Source: an uncultured Alistipes sp.
GTDB taxonomy: Bacteria; Bacteroidota; Bacteroidia; Bacteroidales; Rikenellaceae
Assembly: GCA_910587675.1 (NCBI GenBank)
Contig: CAJUMU010000032.1
Location: forward strand, 1-17,487
Length of the DNA: 17,487 nt
Direction: 5' to 3'
Shown: in pieces, positions 6,656-14,089 of the stretch
Numbering within the stretch: position 1 is the first letter of the stretch
Layout of the letters: every line of letters begins with the position of its first letter
The notes under the pieces: model-generated
What the model saw: only the letters and a program-made list of their open reading frames with translations
What the model was told of the DNA's origin: nothing
Database searches by the model: none
Program-made: the position numbers and the translations under genes

Positions 6656-8113
6656 CTATACTTTCATCTCGCGGAACGCCGCCGCCAGCTCCTCGCGGTC
6701 GTCGAAATGACGCTTCTCGCGCCCCACGATCTGGTAGGTCTCGTGTCCCTTGCCCGCGACGAGGATTATGTCGTTCGGACGCGCCAGCATGACGGCCGTG
6801 CGGATGGCCTGCGCGCGGTCGGCGATGCGCAGACAGCGCGCCCCCTCGCGAACGCCCGCCATTATCTCGTCGAGGATCGCCTCGGGATCCTCCGTGCGGG
6901 GATTGTCCGAGGTGAATATGGCTATAGAGGCGTCGCGCGAGGCTATGGCTCCCATCTCGGGCCGCTTGGCGCGGTCGCGGTCGCCGCCGCAGCCGCACAC
7001 CGCTATGAGCTGCTGCGAGGGTTTGCGGATATCGTTCACGGTGGCGATCACGTTCTCCAGCGCGTCGGGCGTGTGGGCGTAGTCGACTATGGCCGTTATC
7101 CCCGACTCCGAGCGCACGGGTTCGAAACGGCCCCTCACCGAGCGCAGGGCGCTCAGGGCGCGCAGCGTCTCCTCCTTGTCGGCCCCGAGCAGCCGCGCCG
7201 TGCCGTATACGGCCAGCAGGTTGCAGGCGTTGAAGCGGCCGAGGAAATTCACCCACACCTCGCTGCCGTCCATGCGTAGCAGCATGCCGTCGAAGAGCAT
7301 CTCGACGATCTTGCAATTGAAGTCGGCCGCCGTGCGCAGCGAGTAACGGCTCGTGCGGGCGCGGGTGTTCTGCGCCATAACCTCGCCGTTGCGGTCGTCG
7401 GCGTTCACCAGAGCGAAAGCCTCCTCGGGCAGCGAGTCGAAGAGGCGTTTCTTGGCCTTGATATACTCCGCGAAGGTCTTGTGATAGTCCAGATGGTCGT
7501 GGGTTATGTTGGTGAATACGGCTCCCTCGAATTTCAGCCCTCGGATGCGCTCCTGCACTATCGAGTGCGACGACACCTCCATGAAGCAGTATTCGCACCC
7601 CGCGTCGACCATCTCGCGCAGCATGGCGTTGAGCCGCACGGCGTCGGGCGTGGTGTGCGTCGACTCCGTTTCGCGGTTCCCCACGCGGTAGACCACCGTG
7701 GAGATCAACCCCGCGCGATAGCCCAGCGCGCCGAACAGATCGCACAGCAGCGTGGCCACGGTGGTCTTGCCGTTGGTGCCCGTCACGCCCACCAACCGCA
7801 GCTCGCGCGACGGGTGGTCGTAAAAGGCGGCGGCCATGTCGGCCATCGCGCCGTTGCTGTCGTCGACGACCACGTAGCTAACGCCCTCTTTCTGCTCGGC
7901 GGGCAGCTCCTCGCACACCACGGCCGCCACGCCCGCCCGCACGGCGTCGGCGATGAAGTCGTGGCCGTCGCACTGCGTGCCCCGCACGGCGAAGAAGCAG
8001 TCGCCCGCGCCCGCTTTGCGCGAGTCATAATGCAGGCCCGCGATCTCGGGGTCGGTAGAGGTGACTATGGTGCGCGCGGCCGTGGCCGCGAGCAGTTCGC
8101 TGAGTCGTTTCAT
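6656..8113 (-). CDS. murE: UDP-MurNAc-L-Ala-D-Glu:meso-diaminopimelate ligase
   Basis: It adds the third residue of the peptidoglycan stem peptide. It has 485 aa with the three Mur ligase domains. The ATP loop VTGTNGKTT is at 110-118, followed by STHTTPD (151-157), EVSSHS (179-184) and THDHLDYH (204-211). Lys221 in KAKKRLF matches the carbamylated lysine, and DYAHTPDALENV (344-355) follows. DNPR at 403-406 is the signature that selects meso-diaminopimelate over lysine, so the wall should be of the mDAP type. GKGHETYQ is at 454-461. It lies 66 nt downstream of ftsI, probably in the same transcript. murF is not adjacent. Confidence 0.96.
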   Translation of the reverse strand: MKRLSELLAATAARTIVTSTDPEIAGLHYDSRKAGAGDCFFAVRGTQCDGHDFIADAVRAGVAAVVCEELPAEQKEGVSYVVVDDSNGAMADMAAAFYDHPSRELRLVGVTGTNGKTTVATLLCDLFGALGYRAGLISTVVYRVGNRETESTHTTPDAVRLNAMLREMVDAGCEYCFMEVSSHSIVQERIRGLKFEGAVFTNITHDHLDYHKTFAEYIKAKKRLFDSLPEEAFALVNADDRNGEVMAQNTRARTSRYSLRTAADFNCKIVEMLFDGMLLRMDGSEVWVNFLGRFNACNLLAVYGTARLLGADKEETLRALSALRSVRGRFEPVRSESGITAIVDYAHTPDALENVIATVNDIRKPSQQLIAVCGCGGDRDRAKRPEMGAIASRDASIAIFTSDNPRTEDPEAILDEIMAGVREGARCLRIADRAQAIRTAVMLARPNDIILVAGKGHETYQIVGREKRHFDDREELAAAFREMKV

Positions 8114-8179
8114 CGTTCTATATCAAATTTTCTTTCTCTCTCTCTGTTTCGCGGTTCGTCGCGTCGCGATGCGGGCGTC

Positions 8180-10459
8180 TTACCTGAGCGTTACGGTCAC
8201 ATGCTGTCCCGCGCGTATCTTGCGCCCCGCGGGGATGCTCTGCGAACGCACCGAGCCTTTGCCCGTGAAGGTCACGCGCAGCCCGCGGCTTTCGAGCATG
8301 TAGAGGGCATCCTTCAACCCCATGCCCACCACGTTGGGCATGGTGGCGCGGTCGGCCTCCGAGGTGTGGATGTCGACGTTGCGCAGACTGTCGGTGCGCG
8401 ATACGCCCCATCCGTGGCGGTCGGTGAACGACACTCGCGGCGAGAACTTGTCGGCCACGCGCCGCACGTCGGCTATGTTGCCGCCCTTCACCCGCGCGGG
8501 GTAATGCTTCTCGCGCGAGGGGGTGAGGGTTTGGTGCCAATCCTCGTCGCGATAATATATGTAGTGCACTATGTCGCGTTCGACGGGACCCGCCAACCCC
8601 GCGCCGTAAACCGTGGTGCCGCGTCCGCGGCGGGTGAAGATCGAGGTCATGACGGTGTATTTGGGATTGTCGGCGGGGAAATATACCGCCATCGAACCCA
8701 GATAGTAGCCGTCGGAGTACTTTATGCCGCTCTGGGCGAACTTCGCCGTACCCGTCTTGCCCGCCACGCGGAACGAGAGGGTGTCGCGGAAATAGGCCTT
8801 GGCCGTACCCGTGCGCGCCGTCTCCTCCAGACACTCGCGCACCACGTCGAGCGCGCCGCTCGAACAGATGCGGTCGACCAGCACCCGCGGAGGGAACCGA
8901 TCGACGGTCTTGCCGCCGCGCCGCACTTCGCGTATCAGACGCGGCGCCATCATGCGGCCGTCGTTGGCCACGGCGTTGTAGAGCACCAAGGTGTGGATTG
9001 GCGGCAGCTCGATGGCGTAGCCGTAACCGAGGTTGGGCAGCGTGTGCGCCGACCACGATTTCGATTTCTTGCCGTACTCGGGCAGCAGCGGCGACGCCTC
9101 GCCCATGTCGTCGAGCCCCGTGGTGCGGTCCAGTCCTAAATGCCTGAGGTATTTCAGGTATCGTTCGGGATCGTTCTTGTAGGCCTGATATATCGCCTCG
9201 GCGAAGTAGACGTTCGACGACTGCGCCACTGCCTCCTTCAGGTCGATCTCGCCGCCTATGTTGTGCGAGTCCTGAATGAGGGGGCCACGGTTGCCGCCGA
9301 TCCGCACGGCGCGGCCGTGAAAGGTGTCGTATCTCTTGGTGATGGGCACGTCGCAGTCGTCGACCAACGCCAGCAGGGCCGCTAACTTGAACGTCGACCC
9401 GGGTTCCATGCGTCGGCTGAGGGCGTAATTCTCCTTCTCGATGTAGACACCGCTGCGCTCCGAGGTCTCGCCCAGATTGACCAAGGCCAGAATGTCGCCC
9501 GTGGCCACCTCCATAACCATCGCGGTGCCCCATATCGCGCGCTCGGCCACGAGCTGGCGGCGCAGGGCTTGGTCGGCGATGTGCTGTATGTCGACGTCGA
9601 TGGTGGTGATTATGTCCATGCCGTCCTCGGCGTCGATGTTGTCGCCGCTGTGCACCACGCTCGAGAACCCGGGGGCTATGCGCTGGCGCAGCATGCGGCC
9701 GTTGCGCCCTTCGAGTATCTCGCGGTAGACCGCCTCGATGCCGTAATTGCCCCGATCGCCCACCAGACCCAGCGTGCGGCGGCCCAACTCGCCATAGGGA
9801 TAGACGCGCTGGTCGACCGTCACCAGATTGTAGGTCATGCCCATGTTCCAGTTCAGGATGGGGTATTTGCGCAGCTCCTGCCACTCGTTGTAGTCGACGG
9901 GGCGGGGCATGATCGCCACGGGGGTGTGGTCGCGCATGGTGTCGTAGAGCTTCACCGTCTTGAACTCGTCCTTGCGCAGGATATCCCACACGCGGGCGAA
10001 GAATCCGTCGGAGCGGCGCACGGTGGTGTCCTTGCGGAAGGTCACCTTGTAGCGTTTCTGATGCTCGTCGACCAAGCGGCGGCGATACTCCGACGCCGAG
10101 CGGTCGCGGAAGAAGCGGGACAGAAGTTTCGAGAGCGAATCGGCCTGCTCGCGGAACAACGCCAGCGAATCGAAGCCGTCGCTGGCCATGTCGAAGTCGA
10201 CGCGGTAGCGCAGGATCGAGGTGGCCAAGGGTTCGCCGTCGCGCGCCAGAATCGAGCCGCGCCGCGAATATACCGAGTCGGCGACGAAGATGCGCTGTTG
10301 CAGGCGGTCGGCGTTGTATGCGATCTCGCCGCTGAAGCCCAGCACCCACACGAGGCGTACCATGACGCACAATCCCACGAGGATGAAGAGGCCGTAAACC
10401 TTCTTCACCCTCGCGTACATCTCGTCCTTTATGTCCGTTTCTCGTTTCTGTCTTGCCAT
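8180..10459 (-). CDS. ftsI: FtsI/PBP3-type septal transpeptidase with PASTA domain
   Basis: A class B penicillin-binding protein that crosslinks septal peptidoglycan. It has 759 aa: a short cytoplasmic tail, one membrane anchor (~21-41), a pedestal domain with the RRGSILARDG motif (66-75), and a transpeptidase domain. The active-site triad is complete: Ser355-xx-Lys358 (PGSTFK), Ser414-Ser-Asn416 and Lys568-Thr-Gly570. A C-terminal PASTA repeat spans ~707-759 (MPNVVGMGLKDAL to the end). One PASTA domain on FtsI is common in Bacteroidetes, to my knowledge. Position between the FtsL-like gene and murE, and pairing with ftsW downstream, support the divisome role over an elongation PBP2. Confidence 0.95.
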   Translation of the reverse strand: MARQKRETDIKDEMYARVKKVYGLFILVGLCVMVRLVWVLGFSGEIAYNADRLQQRIFVADSVYSRRGSILARDGEPLATSILRYRVDFDMASDGFDSLALFREQADSLSKLLSRFFRDRSASEYRRRLVDEHQKRYKVTFRKDTTVRRSDGFFARVWDILRKDEFKTVKLYDTMRDHTPVAIMPRPVDYNEWQELRKYPILNWNMGMTYNLVTVDQRVYPYGELGRRTLGLVGDRGNYGIEAVYREILEGRNGRMLRQRIAPGFSSVVHSGDNIDAEDGMDIITTIDVDIQHIADQALRRQLVAERAIWGTAMVMEVATGDILALVNLGETSERSGVYIEKENYALSRRMEPGSTFKLAALLALVDDCDVPITKRYDTFHGRAVRIGGNRGPLIQDSHNIGGEIDLKEAVAQSSNVYFAEAIYQAYKNDPERYLKYLRHLGLDRTTGLDDMGEASPLLPEYGKKSKSWSAHTLPNLGYGYAIELPPIHTLVLYNAVANDGRMMAPRLIREVRRGGKTVDRFPPRVLVDRICSSGALDVVRECLEETARTGTAKAYFRDTLSFRVAGKTGTAKFAQSGIKYSDGYYLGSMAVYFPADNPKYTVMTSIFTRRGRGTTVYGAGLAGPVERDIVHYIYYRDEDWHQTLTPSREKHYPARVKGGNIADVRRVADKFSPRVSFTDRHGWGVSRTDSLRNVDIHTSEADRATMPNVVGMGLKDALYMLESRGLRVTFTGKGSVRSQSIPAGRKIRAGQHVTVTLR

Positions 10460-10537
10460 TTTAAATCCAAATCGCTTATGCGCGGCCTCGCCTTGTCGGA
10501 GCGTCGTCGCTTCGGTAGGTCCGATCGGCGCGGCCGT

Positions 10538-11056
10538 CTAATCCTCCACCACGGCCTTGGGCTTGCGCGGGTCTTGCAAGTCGATGCCGCGACGCCGCAG
10601 CTCCTCGACCATCGCCGCGTGGGTGGTGCGGCGGTGCAGCTGCTCCTGAAGGCGTATCGACCGCTCGCGCAGAAGCTGCACCTCGCGTTCCATGCGCGAA
10701 TACTTCAGATCGGCGTGCAGGGCCGTGAACATCACCACGATGCTGACGAAGCATATCGCCGCGATGGCCGCGAAGTAGCGGTAGTTCTCCGCCACGCTGC
10801 GGTTCACCAGAATGTTGCCCGAGAAGATGAGCCACAGCAGCCGCGAACGCTTGTGCCGACGGCGGCTCTGCTCCTCCTCGGCCTCCTCGCGCTCCAAACG
10901 CTCCTCCTCGAGGTCGCGCTCTATCTCCTCGTCGGCCTCGCCGCTCTGTACGCGCAGAATCTCGCGGCGCACGCGGCGGCGGAACTCCTCGTCCTCCTCC
11001 AGCCGCCTCTGCTCCTCCTCGCTCTGCGGGTCGAAATCGTCGTTTTCGGGTCGCAT
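10538..11056 (-). CDS. FtsL-like cell division protein
   Basis: A 172-aa bitopic membrane protein. A long, highly charged cytoplasmic N-terminus (1-72, dominated by Glu and Arg, likely helical) precedes a membrane segment at about 94-114 (FAAIAAICFVSIVVMFTAL). A periplasmic coiled-coil-like stretch (~115-145, LKYSRMEREVQLLRERS) and a short tail follow. Topology, size and location between rsmH and ftsI identify it as the FtsL-like partner of the divisome; sequence identity to classical FtsL is not detectable by eye. The start at 11056 is chosen because the only in-frame ATG further upstream (11143) would force translation through the structured repeat at 11084-11163. It lies 78 nt before ftsI. 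Confidence 0.85.
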   Translation of the reverse strand: MRPENDDFDPQSEEEQRRLEEDEEFRRRVRREILRVQSGEADEEIERDLEEERLEREEAEEEQSRRRHKRSRLLWLIFSGNILVNRSVAENYRYFAAIAAICFVSIVVMFTALHADLKYSRMEREVQLLRERSIRLQEQLHRRTTHAAMVEELRRRGIDLQDPRKPKAVVED

Positions 11057-11083
11057 GATCTGTTTGTTCTTTATAATATTATC

Positions 11084-11163
11084 GACATCGCTTGTCGATG
11101 TCGGCAGTTCGCCGCCACCCCGCGCGGTGGACTGCTGTCGCATTCCTGCCGCTGTCGGCGAAC
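11084..11163. repeat. Multi-hairpin intergenic element, family 2, copy B
   Basis: GACATCG (11084-11090) pairs with CGATGTC (11096-11102). GCAGTTCGCCGC (11104-11115) pairs with GCGGTGGACTGC (11124-11135), with two wobbles on the + strand. The right end carries GTCGGCGAACA, as in copy A at 2236-2328. The first stem differs from copy A at its top but stays complementary. The element ends 27 nt before the FtsL-like start and begins about 10 nt after the rsmH stop. Confidence 0.82.
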
Positions 11164-11172
11164 AGCCTCCGA

Positions 11173-12087
11173 TTACAATTTCACCGCCGCCCGCAGCTTT
11201 GCCGAGCGCGAGCGCGGGTTGCGCGCCACCTCTTCCGCCGAGGGCACGACAGCCTTGCGCGTCACGACTTCGAAAGGCGACGAGGCGCGGCCGTAGAAAT
11301 CCCGCTCCACGCGCCCCTCGAAGTTGCCGCTGCGCATGAAGTTCTTCACCAGACGGTCTTCGAGCGAGTGATAGGATATCACCGCCAGCCGCCCGCCCGG
11401 GCGCAGCACCTTGAGCGACTGTTCCAACGCCATCTTCAACGCCTCCATCTCGCCGTTGACCTCGATCCGCAGGGCCTGAAACAACTTGGTGAGGAACTTC
11501 GACTCGTCGCGCTTAGGGGTGCAGGGCGCCACCGCCGCCACCAATTGCGAGGTGGTCAGCAGGGGCGATCGCTCGCGACTCCGCACGATACATGCCGCGA
11601 TTTTCCACGTCGTCTCCAGCTCGCCGTAATCGCGCAGCACGCGGGCCAGCGAGTCGGCGTCGTAACGGTTCACCACATCGGCCGCCGTGCGTCCTCCGCG
11701 GCGGTTCATGCGCATGTCCAGAGGTCCGTCGCCGCGGAACGAGAAGCCGCGTTCCGTCTCGTCGAAGTGGTGCGACGAAACGCCCAGATCGGCCAGAATC
11801 GCGTCCGCGCGCTCCACGCCGCGCAGCCGCAGCGCGCCGCGCAGAAAGCGGAAATTGCTCTCCACATAGTGGAAACGGTCGTCCCGAGGGGCGTTGGCGA
11901 GCGTGTCGCTGTCCTGATCGAAGGCATAGAGCCGCCCTTCGGGTCCGAGCTTCGAAAGTATGTGCCGCGAGTGTCCGCCGCCGCCGAAGGTGAGGTCGCA
12001 GCAGATGTCTGCGGGTGCGATGTCGAGCAGCGCGACCGACTCCTCCAGAAGCACGGGCACATGGTATGTCATAGCGTCGAAAGACAT
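11173..12087 (-). CDS. rsmH: 16S rRNA (cytosine(1402)-N(4))-methyltransferase
   Basis: It methylates N4 of C1402 in the ribosomal P site using SAM; the older name is mraW. It has 304 aa. The start region TYHVPVLLEESV (7-18) contains the family-typical VLLEE block. Motif I DLTFGGGGHS is at 31-40, DQDSDTL at 57-63, and ADLGVSSHHFD at 99-109, followed by RGFSFRGDGPLDMRM (113-127). FQALRIEVN is at 203-211 and ISYHSLEDR at 237-245. These are all the expected blocks of the family, at normal length. The start at 12087 is preferred; an in-frame ATG at 12072 is possible. It is the first gene of the dcw block here, with no mraZ before it, and it is divergent from the acyltransferase pair. Confidence 0.96.
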   Translation of the reverse strand: MSFDAMTYHVPVLLEESVALLDIAPADICCDLTFGGGGHSRHILSKLGPEGRLYAFDQDSDTLANAPRDDRFHYVESNFRFLRGALRLRGVERADAILADLGVSSHHFDETERGFSFRGDGPLDMRMNRRGGRTAADVVNRYDADSLARVLRDYGELETTWKIAACIVRSRERSPLLTTSQLVAAVAPCTPKRDESKFLTKLFQALRIEVNGEMEALKMALEQSLKVLRPGGRLAVISYHSLEDRLVKNFMRSGNFEGRVERDFYGRASSPFEVVTRKAVVPSAEEVARNPRSRSAKLRAAVKL

Positions 12088-12115
12088 TTTTGTATCTCAA
12101 AAGCGTATTTGGGCA

Positions 12116-12123
12116 TAAAGGTA
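12116..12123 (-). promoter_or_regulatory. Possible -7 element for rsmH/dcw transcription
   Basis: Reading the - strand, TACCTTTA matches TAnnTTTG at all but the last base and lies 28 nt upstream of the rsmH start. No clear TTTG at the -33 position was found, so support is partial. A small hairpin (CTGCT/AGCAG, 12124-12136) lies immediately upstream of the motif. Confidence 0.35.
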
Positions 12124-12171
12124 CTGCTTTTAGCAGAAATGTTGCTTATTTCTCGCGTAATATTTTTCGCT

Positions 12172-12242
12172 CTATCTTCGGCGGCTGCGGGGGTCGCACC
12201 AAAAGTGCGAGCCGCCGAAGATAGTCCCGCTCGACGCGGGAC
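12172..12242. repeat. Long perfect inverted repeat between divergent genes
   Basis: Fifteen bases at 12172-12186 (CTATCTTCGGCGGCT) are perfectly complementary to 12210-12224. Inside, TCGCAC (12194-12199) pairs with GTGCGA (12205-12210). Directly adjacent, GTCCCGC (12224-12230) pairs with GCGGGAC (12236-12242). The structure lies between the divergent starts of rsmH (12087) and the acyltransferase gene (12261), so it cannot be an ordinary end-of-gene terminator for either. It could be a leader structure, an insulator or a mobile palindromic repeat. Confidence 0.85.
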
Positions 12243-12260
12243 GATAATTAAATTGGTAAA

Positions 12261-13088
12261 ATGCTTATGGAACGAATCGACATAGCCGATATTTTGCGGC
12301 GCCGCGCTCCGCGATTCGCGCAGCTGCTCCCACGAGCGGTCGTGCGGCGGTTGCGCGAGCTGCTGCACGAGGACGAGATAAACTCATTCCTGCACCGCTA
12401 TCGCGACGCCGAACCGCAGGAGGTGCTCGGCGCATGGCTCGACGAGCTGTGCGTGACCTGCCGCGTCGAGGGCTTGGACTCGATACCCCTCGACGGCCGC
12501 TATCTGGTCGTGGCGAACCACCCCTTCGGCGGACTGGACGGCGTGGCGGTCTGCCACGCCCTCTGCCGGCGTTTCGGAGGCGTGAGAGCCATAGTCAACG
12601 ATCTGCTGACGCACATCGAGCCGCTGCGCCCGCTGTGGATTCCCGTCAACAAGGCGGGCGCGCAGCAACCCGAGTACGCCGCCATACGCGAACGCGCCTT
12701 CGCCTCCGACCTGCCCGTGCTGACCTTTCCCGCAGGGTTGTGCTCGCGCCGCACGCGCCGCGGGGTGGAGGATCCCGCGTGGCGCGCCTCATTCGTTCGC
12801 TTGGCCGAGCGTTACGACCGCACCATTATCCCGCTTTACGTGGGCGGCAGCCTCTCCGACCGCTTCTATCGGGCGGCGTGGCTGCGCAAGGCGTTGGGCG
12901 TGAAGTTCAATTTCGAAATGCTGCTGCTCGCCGACGAGATGTTCCGCCAGCGGGGTACCGACATCGCGATGAGGGTCGGCGCGCCCATCCGTCCCGCCGA
13001 TCTGCGGCCGCTGGCGAGCGACGCCGAACGCTGCCGCATGGTGCGGCGGCGGGTCTACGCCCTCGCGCAAAACACCCGCGTGCTATGA
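12261..13088 (+). CDS. glsA: PlsC-like O-acyltransferase, probable glycine/ornithine lipid synthesis
   Basis: A 275-aa protein of the lysophospholipid acyltransferase superfamily. Motif I is ANHPFGGLDG (85-94) with His87 and Asp93, and a motif II-like WIPVNKAG follows at 126-133. Motif III is FPAG (156-159), where classical enzymes have FPEG, and a late IPLYVGG strand follows. It overlaps the next gene by the 4 bases ATGA, and that gene encodes a GNAT/hemolysin-like N-acyltransferase. This pairing matches glsA-glsB of Bacteroides thetaiotaomicron, where the N-acyltransferase GlsB makes an N-acyl glycine and GlsA adds the second acyl chain. The specific substrate here is inferred from the pair. 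Start alternatives are 12261 and 12267; no Shine-Dalgarno sequence is evident. Confidence 0.75.
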   Translation: MLMERIDIADILRRRAPRFAQLLPRAVVRRLRELLHEDEINSFLHRYRDAEPQEVLGAWLDELCVTCRVEGLDSIPLDGRYLVVANHPFGGLDGVAVCHALCRRFGGVRAIVNDLLTHIEPLRPLWIPVNKAGAQQPEYAAIRERAFASDLPVLTFPAGLCSRRTRRGVEDPAWRASFVRLAERYDRTIIPLYVGGSLSDRFYRAAWLRKALGVKFNFEMLLLADEMFRQRGTDIAMRVGAPIRPADLRPLASDAERCRMVRRRVYALAQNTRVL

Positions 13089-14020
13089 CCCGCCGTTCAT
13101 CGATATCGTCGCGCACGGCCGTCGCCGTGGCTCCTCCGCTGCCCCGCGAGGCCGTCGAGGAGGAGCTGGCCGCCCTGCGCCCCGTAGCCGTCTCGACGCG
13201 GGGAGGCTATCGGCTCTATTCGTTCCGCGCGGCCGAGGCCCCATCGCTCATGTACGAGACGGGGCGTCTGCGCGAGGAGGCGTTCCGCAACTCGGGCGGC
13301 GGCACGGGGCGCGCCGTCGATATCGACGCCGACGACACCGCTCCCGAGGGTTACCGCCAGCTCGTCGCGTGGGATCCGCGCCGTCGCGCCATTGCGGGCG
13401 GCTACCGTTACGCGATCTGCGGCGAGTGTGACGAGGATAACATCTCGTCGTCGCACTATTTCCGTTTCAGCGAAGATTTCCGCCGCGATTTCCTGCCGCA
13501 TGCCGTCGAGCTGGGCCGTTCGTTCGTCGCGGGGAGCGGAGCGAAGGAGCGCGGGGCTCATCCGCTCTTCGCGATGGAGTCGTTGTGGCAGGGGTTGGGC
13601 CGCATCGTGGCCTCGCGTCCCGACGTGCGCTACCTGTTCGGCAAGGTGACGGTATATCCGCATTACGACGCCGAGGCGCGGCGGCTGCTCATGACATTTT
13701 TGCATAGGTTCTTCGGCTCCGACAGCCCGCTGCTGAGCGCCCGCGAGCCCGCCGATCAGCCTCTCGCCGAGGGGATCTTCACCGCGCCCTCTTACGCCGA
13801 GAATTATGCGCTTCTGCTGCGATTGCTGCGCGAGCGGGGCGAGAACGTGCCGCCCATGATCCACGCCTACATGCGCCTCTGTCCCGCGATGCGGGTGTTC
13901 GACACTGCCGTCAACCGCGACTTCGGCGACGCGTACGAAACGGCCGTGCTGCTCCCCGTCGGGGAGATCCGCGCCGAAAAGCGGGAAAAATATCTCGAAA
14001 AAACCATCGTCGCGCCTTAA
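13085..14020 (+). CDS. glsB: GNAT/hemolysin-like N-acyltransferase, probable glycine/ornithine lipid synthesis
   Basis: A 311-aa protein. After a variable N-terminus (~1-40), the segment MYETGRLREEAFRNSGGGTG (56-75) followed by a DIDADD patch, then LVAWDPRRRAIAGGYRY (93-109) and VELGRSFV (141-148), match the OlsB/hemolysin-type acyltransferase family (COG3176). Such enzymes attach a 3-hydroxy fatty acyl chain to the amine of glycine or ornithine. The start ATG at 13085 overlaps the stop of the PlsC-like gene, which implies translational coupling and a joint pathway. A longer in-frame extension upstream to 12434 exists but only reads through the preceding gene in another frame. The amine substrate (glycine rather than ornithine) cannot be told from sequence. 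Confidence 0.78.
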   Translation: MTRRSSISSRTAVAVAPPLPREAVEEELAALRPVAVSTRGGYRLYSFRAAEAPSLMYETGRLREEAFRNSGGGTGRAVDIDADDTAPEGYRQLVAWDPRRRAIAGGYRYAICGECDEDNISSSHYFRFSEDFRRDFLPHAVELGRSFVAGSGAKERGAHPLFAMESLWQGLGRIVASRPDVRYLFGKVTVYPHYDAEARRLLMTFLHRFFGSDSPLLSAREPADQPLAEGIFTAPSYAENYALLLRLLRERGENVPPMIHAYMRLCPAMRVFDTAVNRDFGDAYETAVLLPVGEIRAEKREKYLEKTIVAP

Positions 14021-14035
14021 AATGGCGCGTCGGCG

Positions 14036-14067
14036 TTTGGCGGTATGGGTTTTTATGCCTATCTTTG
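14036..14067 (+). promoter_or_regulatory. Putative guaB promoter
   Basis: TTTG at 14036-14039, a 20-bp spacer and TATCTTTG at 14060-14067 fit the Bacteroidetes promoter consensus. The expected transcript start, around 14073-14075, leaves a leader of only about 15-17 nt before the ATG at 14090. An in-frame ATG at 14045 lies upstream of this start point and is therefore unlikely to be used. Confidence 0.72.
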
Positions 14068-14089
14068 TGCGCAACAAAAACCCAAGATT

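Noticed and set aside
7481..9139. A + strand frame of about 550 codons opposite murE and ftsI
   Set aside because: Its composition (Arg, His, Ala, Val rich) is typical of the complement of GC-rich coding DNA, and both genes on the opposite strand are certain.
8118..10370. A 750-codon - strand frame overlapping ftsI in another frame
   Set aside because: The product is Arg- and Pro-rich with no motif. The overlapping frame carries a complete set of PBP active-site motifs, so this one is a codon-bias artefact.
10494..10517. Ten-pair hairpin in the gap between the FtsL-like gene and ftsI
   Set aside because: Several pairs are wobbles on the + strand and become mismatches in the - strand transcript. 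No second copy of this structure was seen, so it is probably chance in GC-rich DNA.
12172..12242. Intrinsic terminator
   Set aside because: Both flanking genes start here rather than end, and no T-run follows the stem on either strand.
13989..14089. Purine or other riboswitch upstream of guaB
   Set aside because: The predicted transcript leader is only about 15-17 nt, and no aptamer-like conserved stems were seen.
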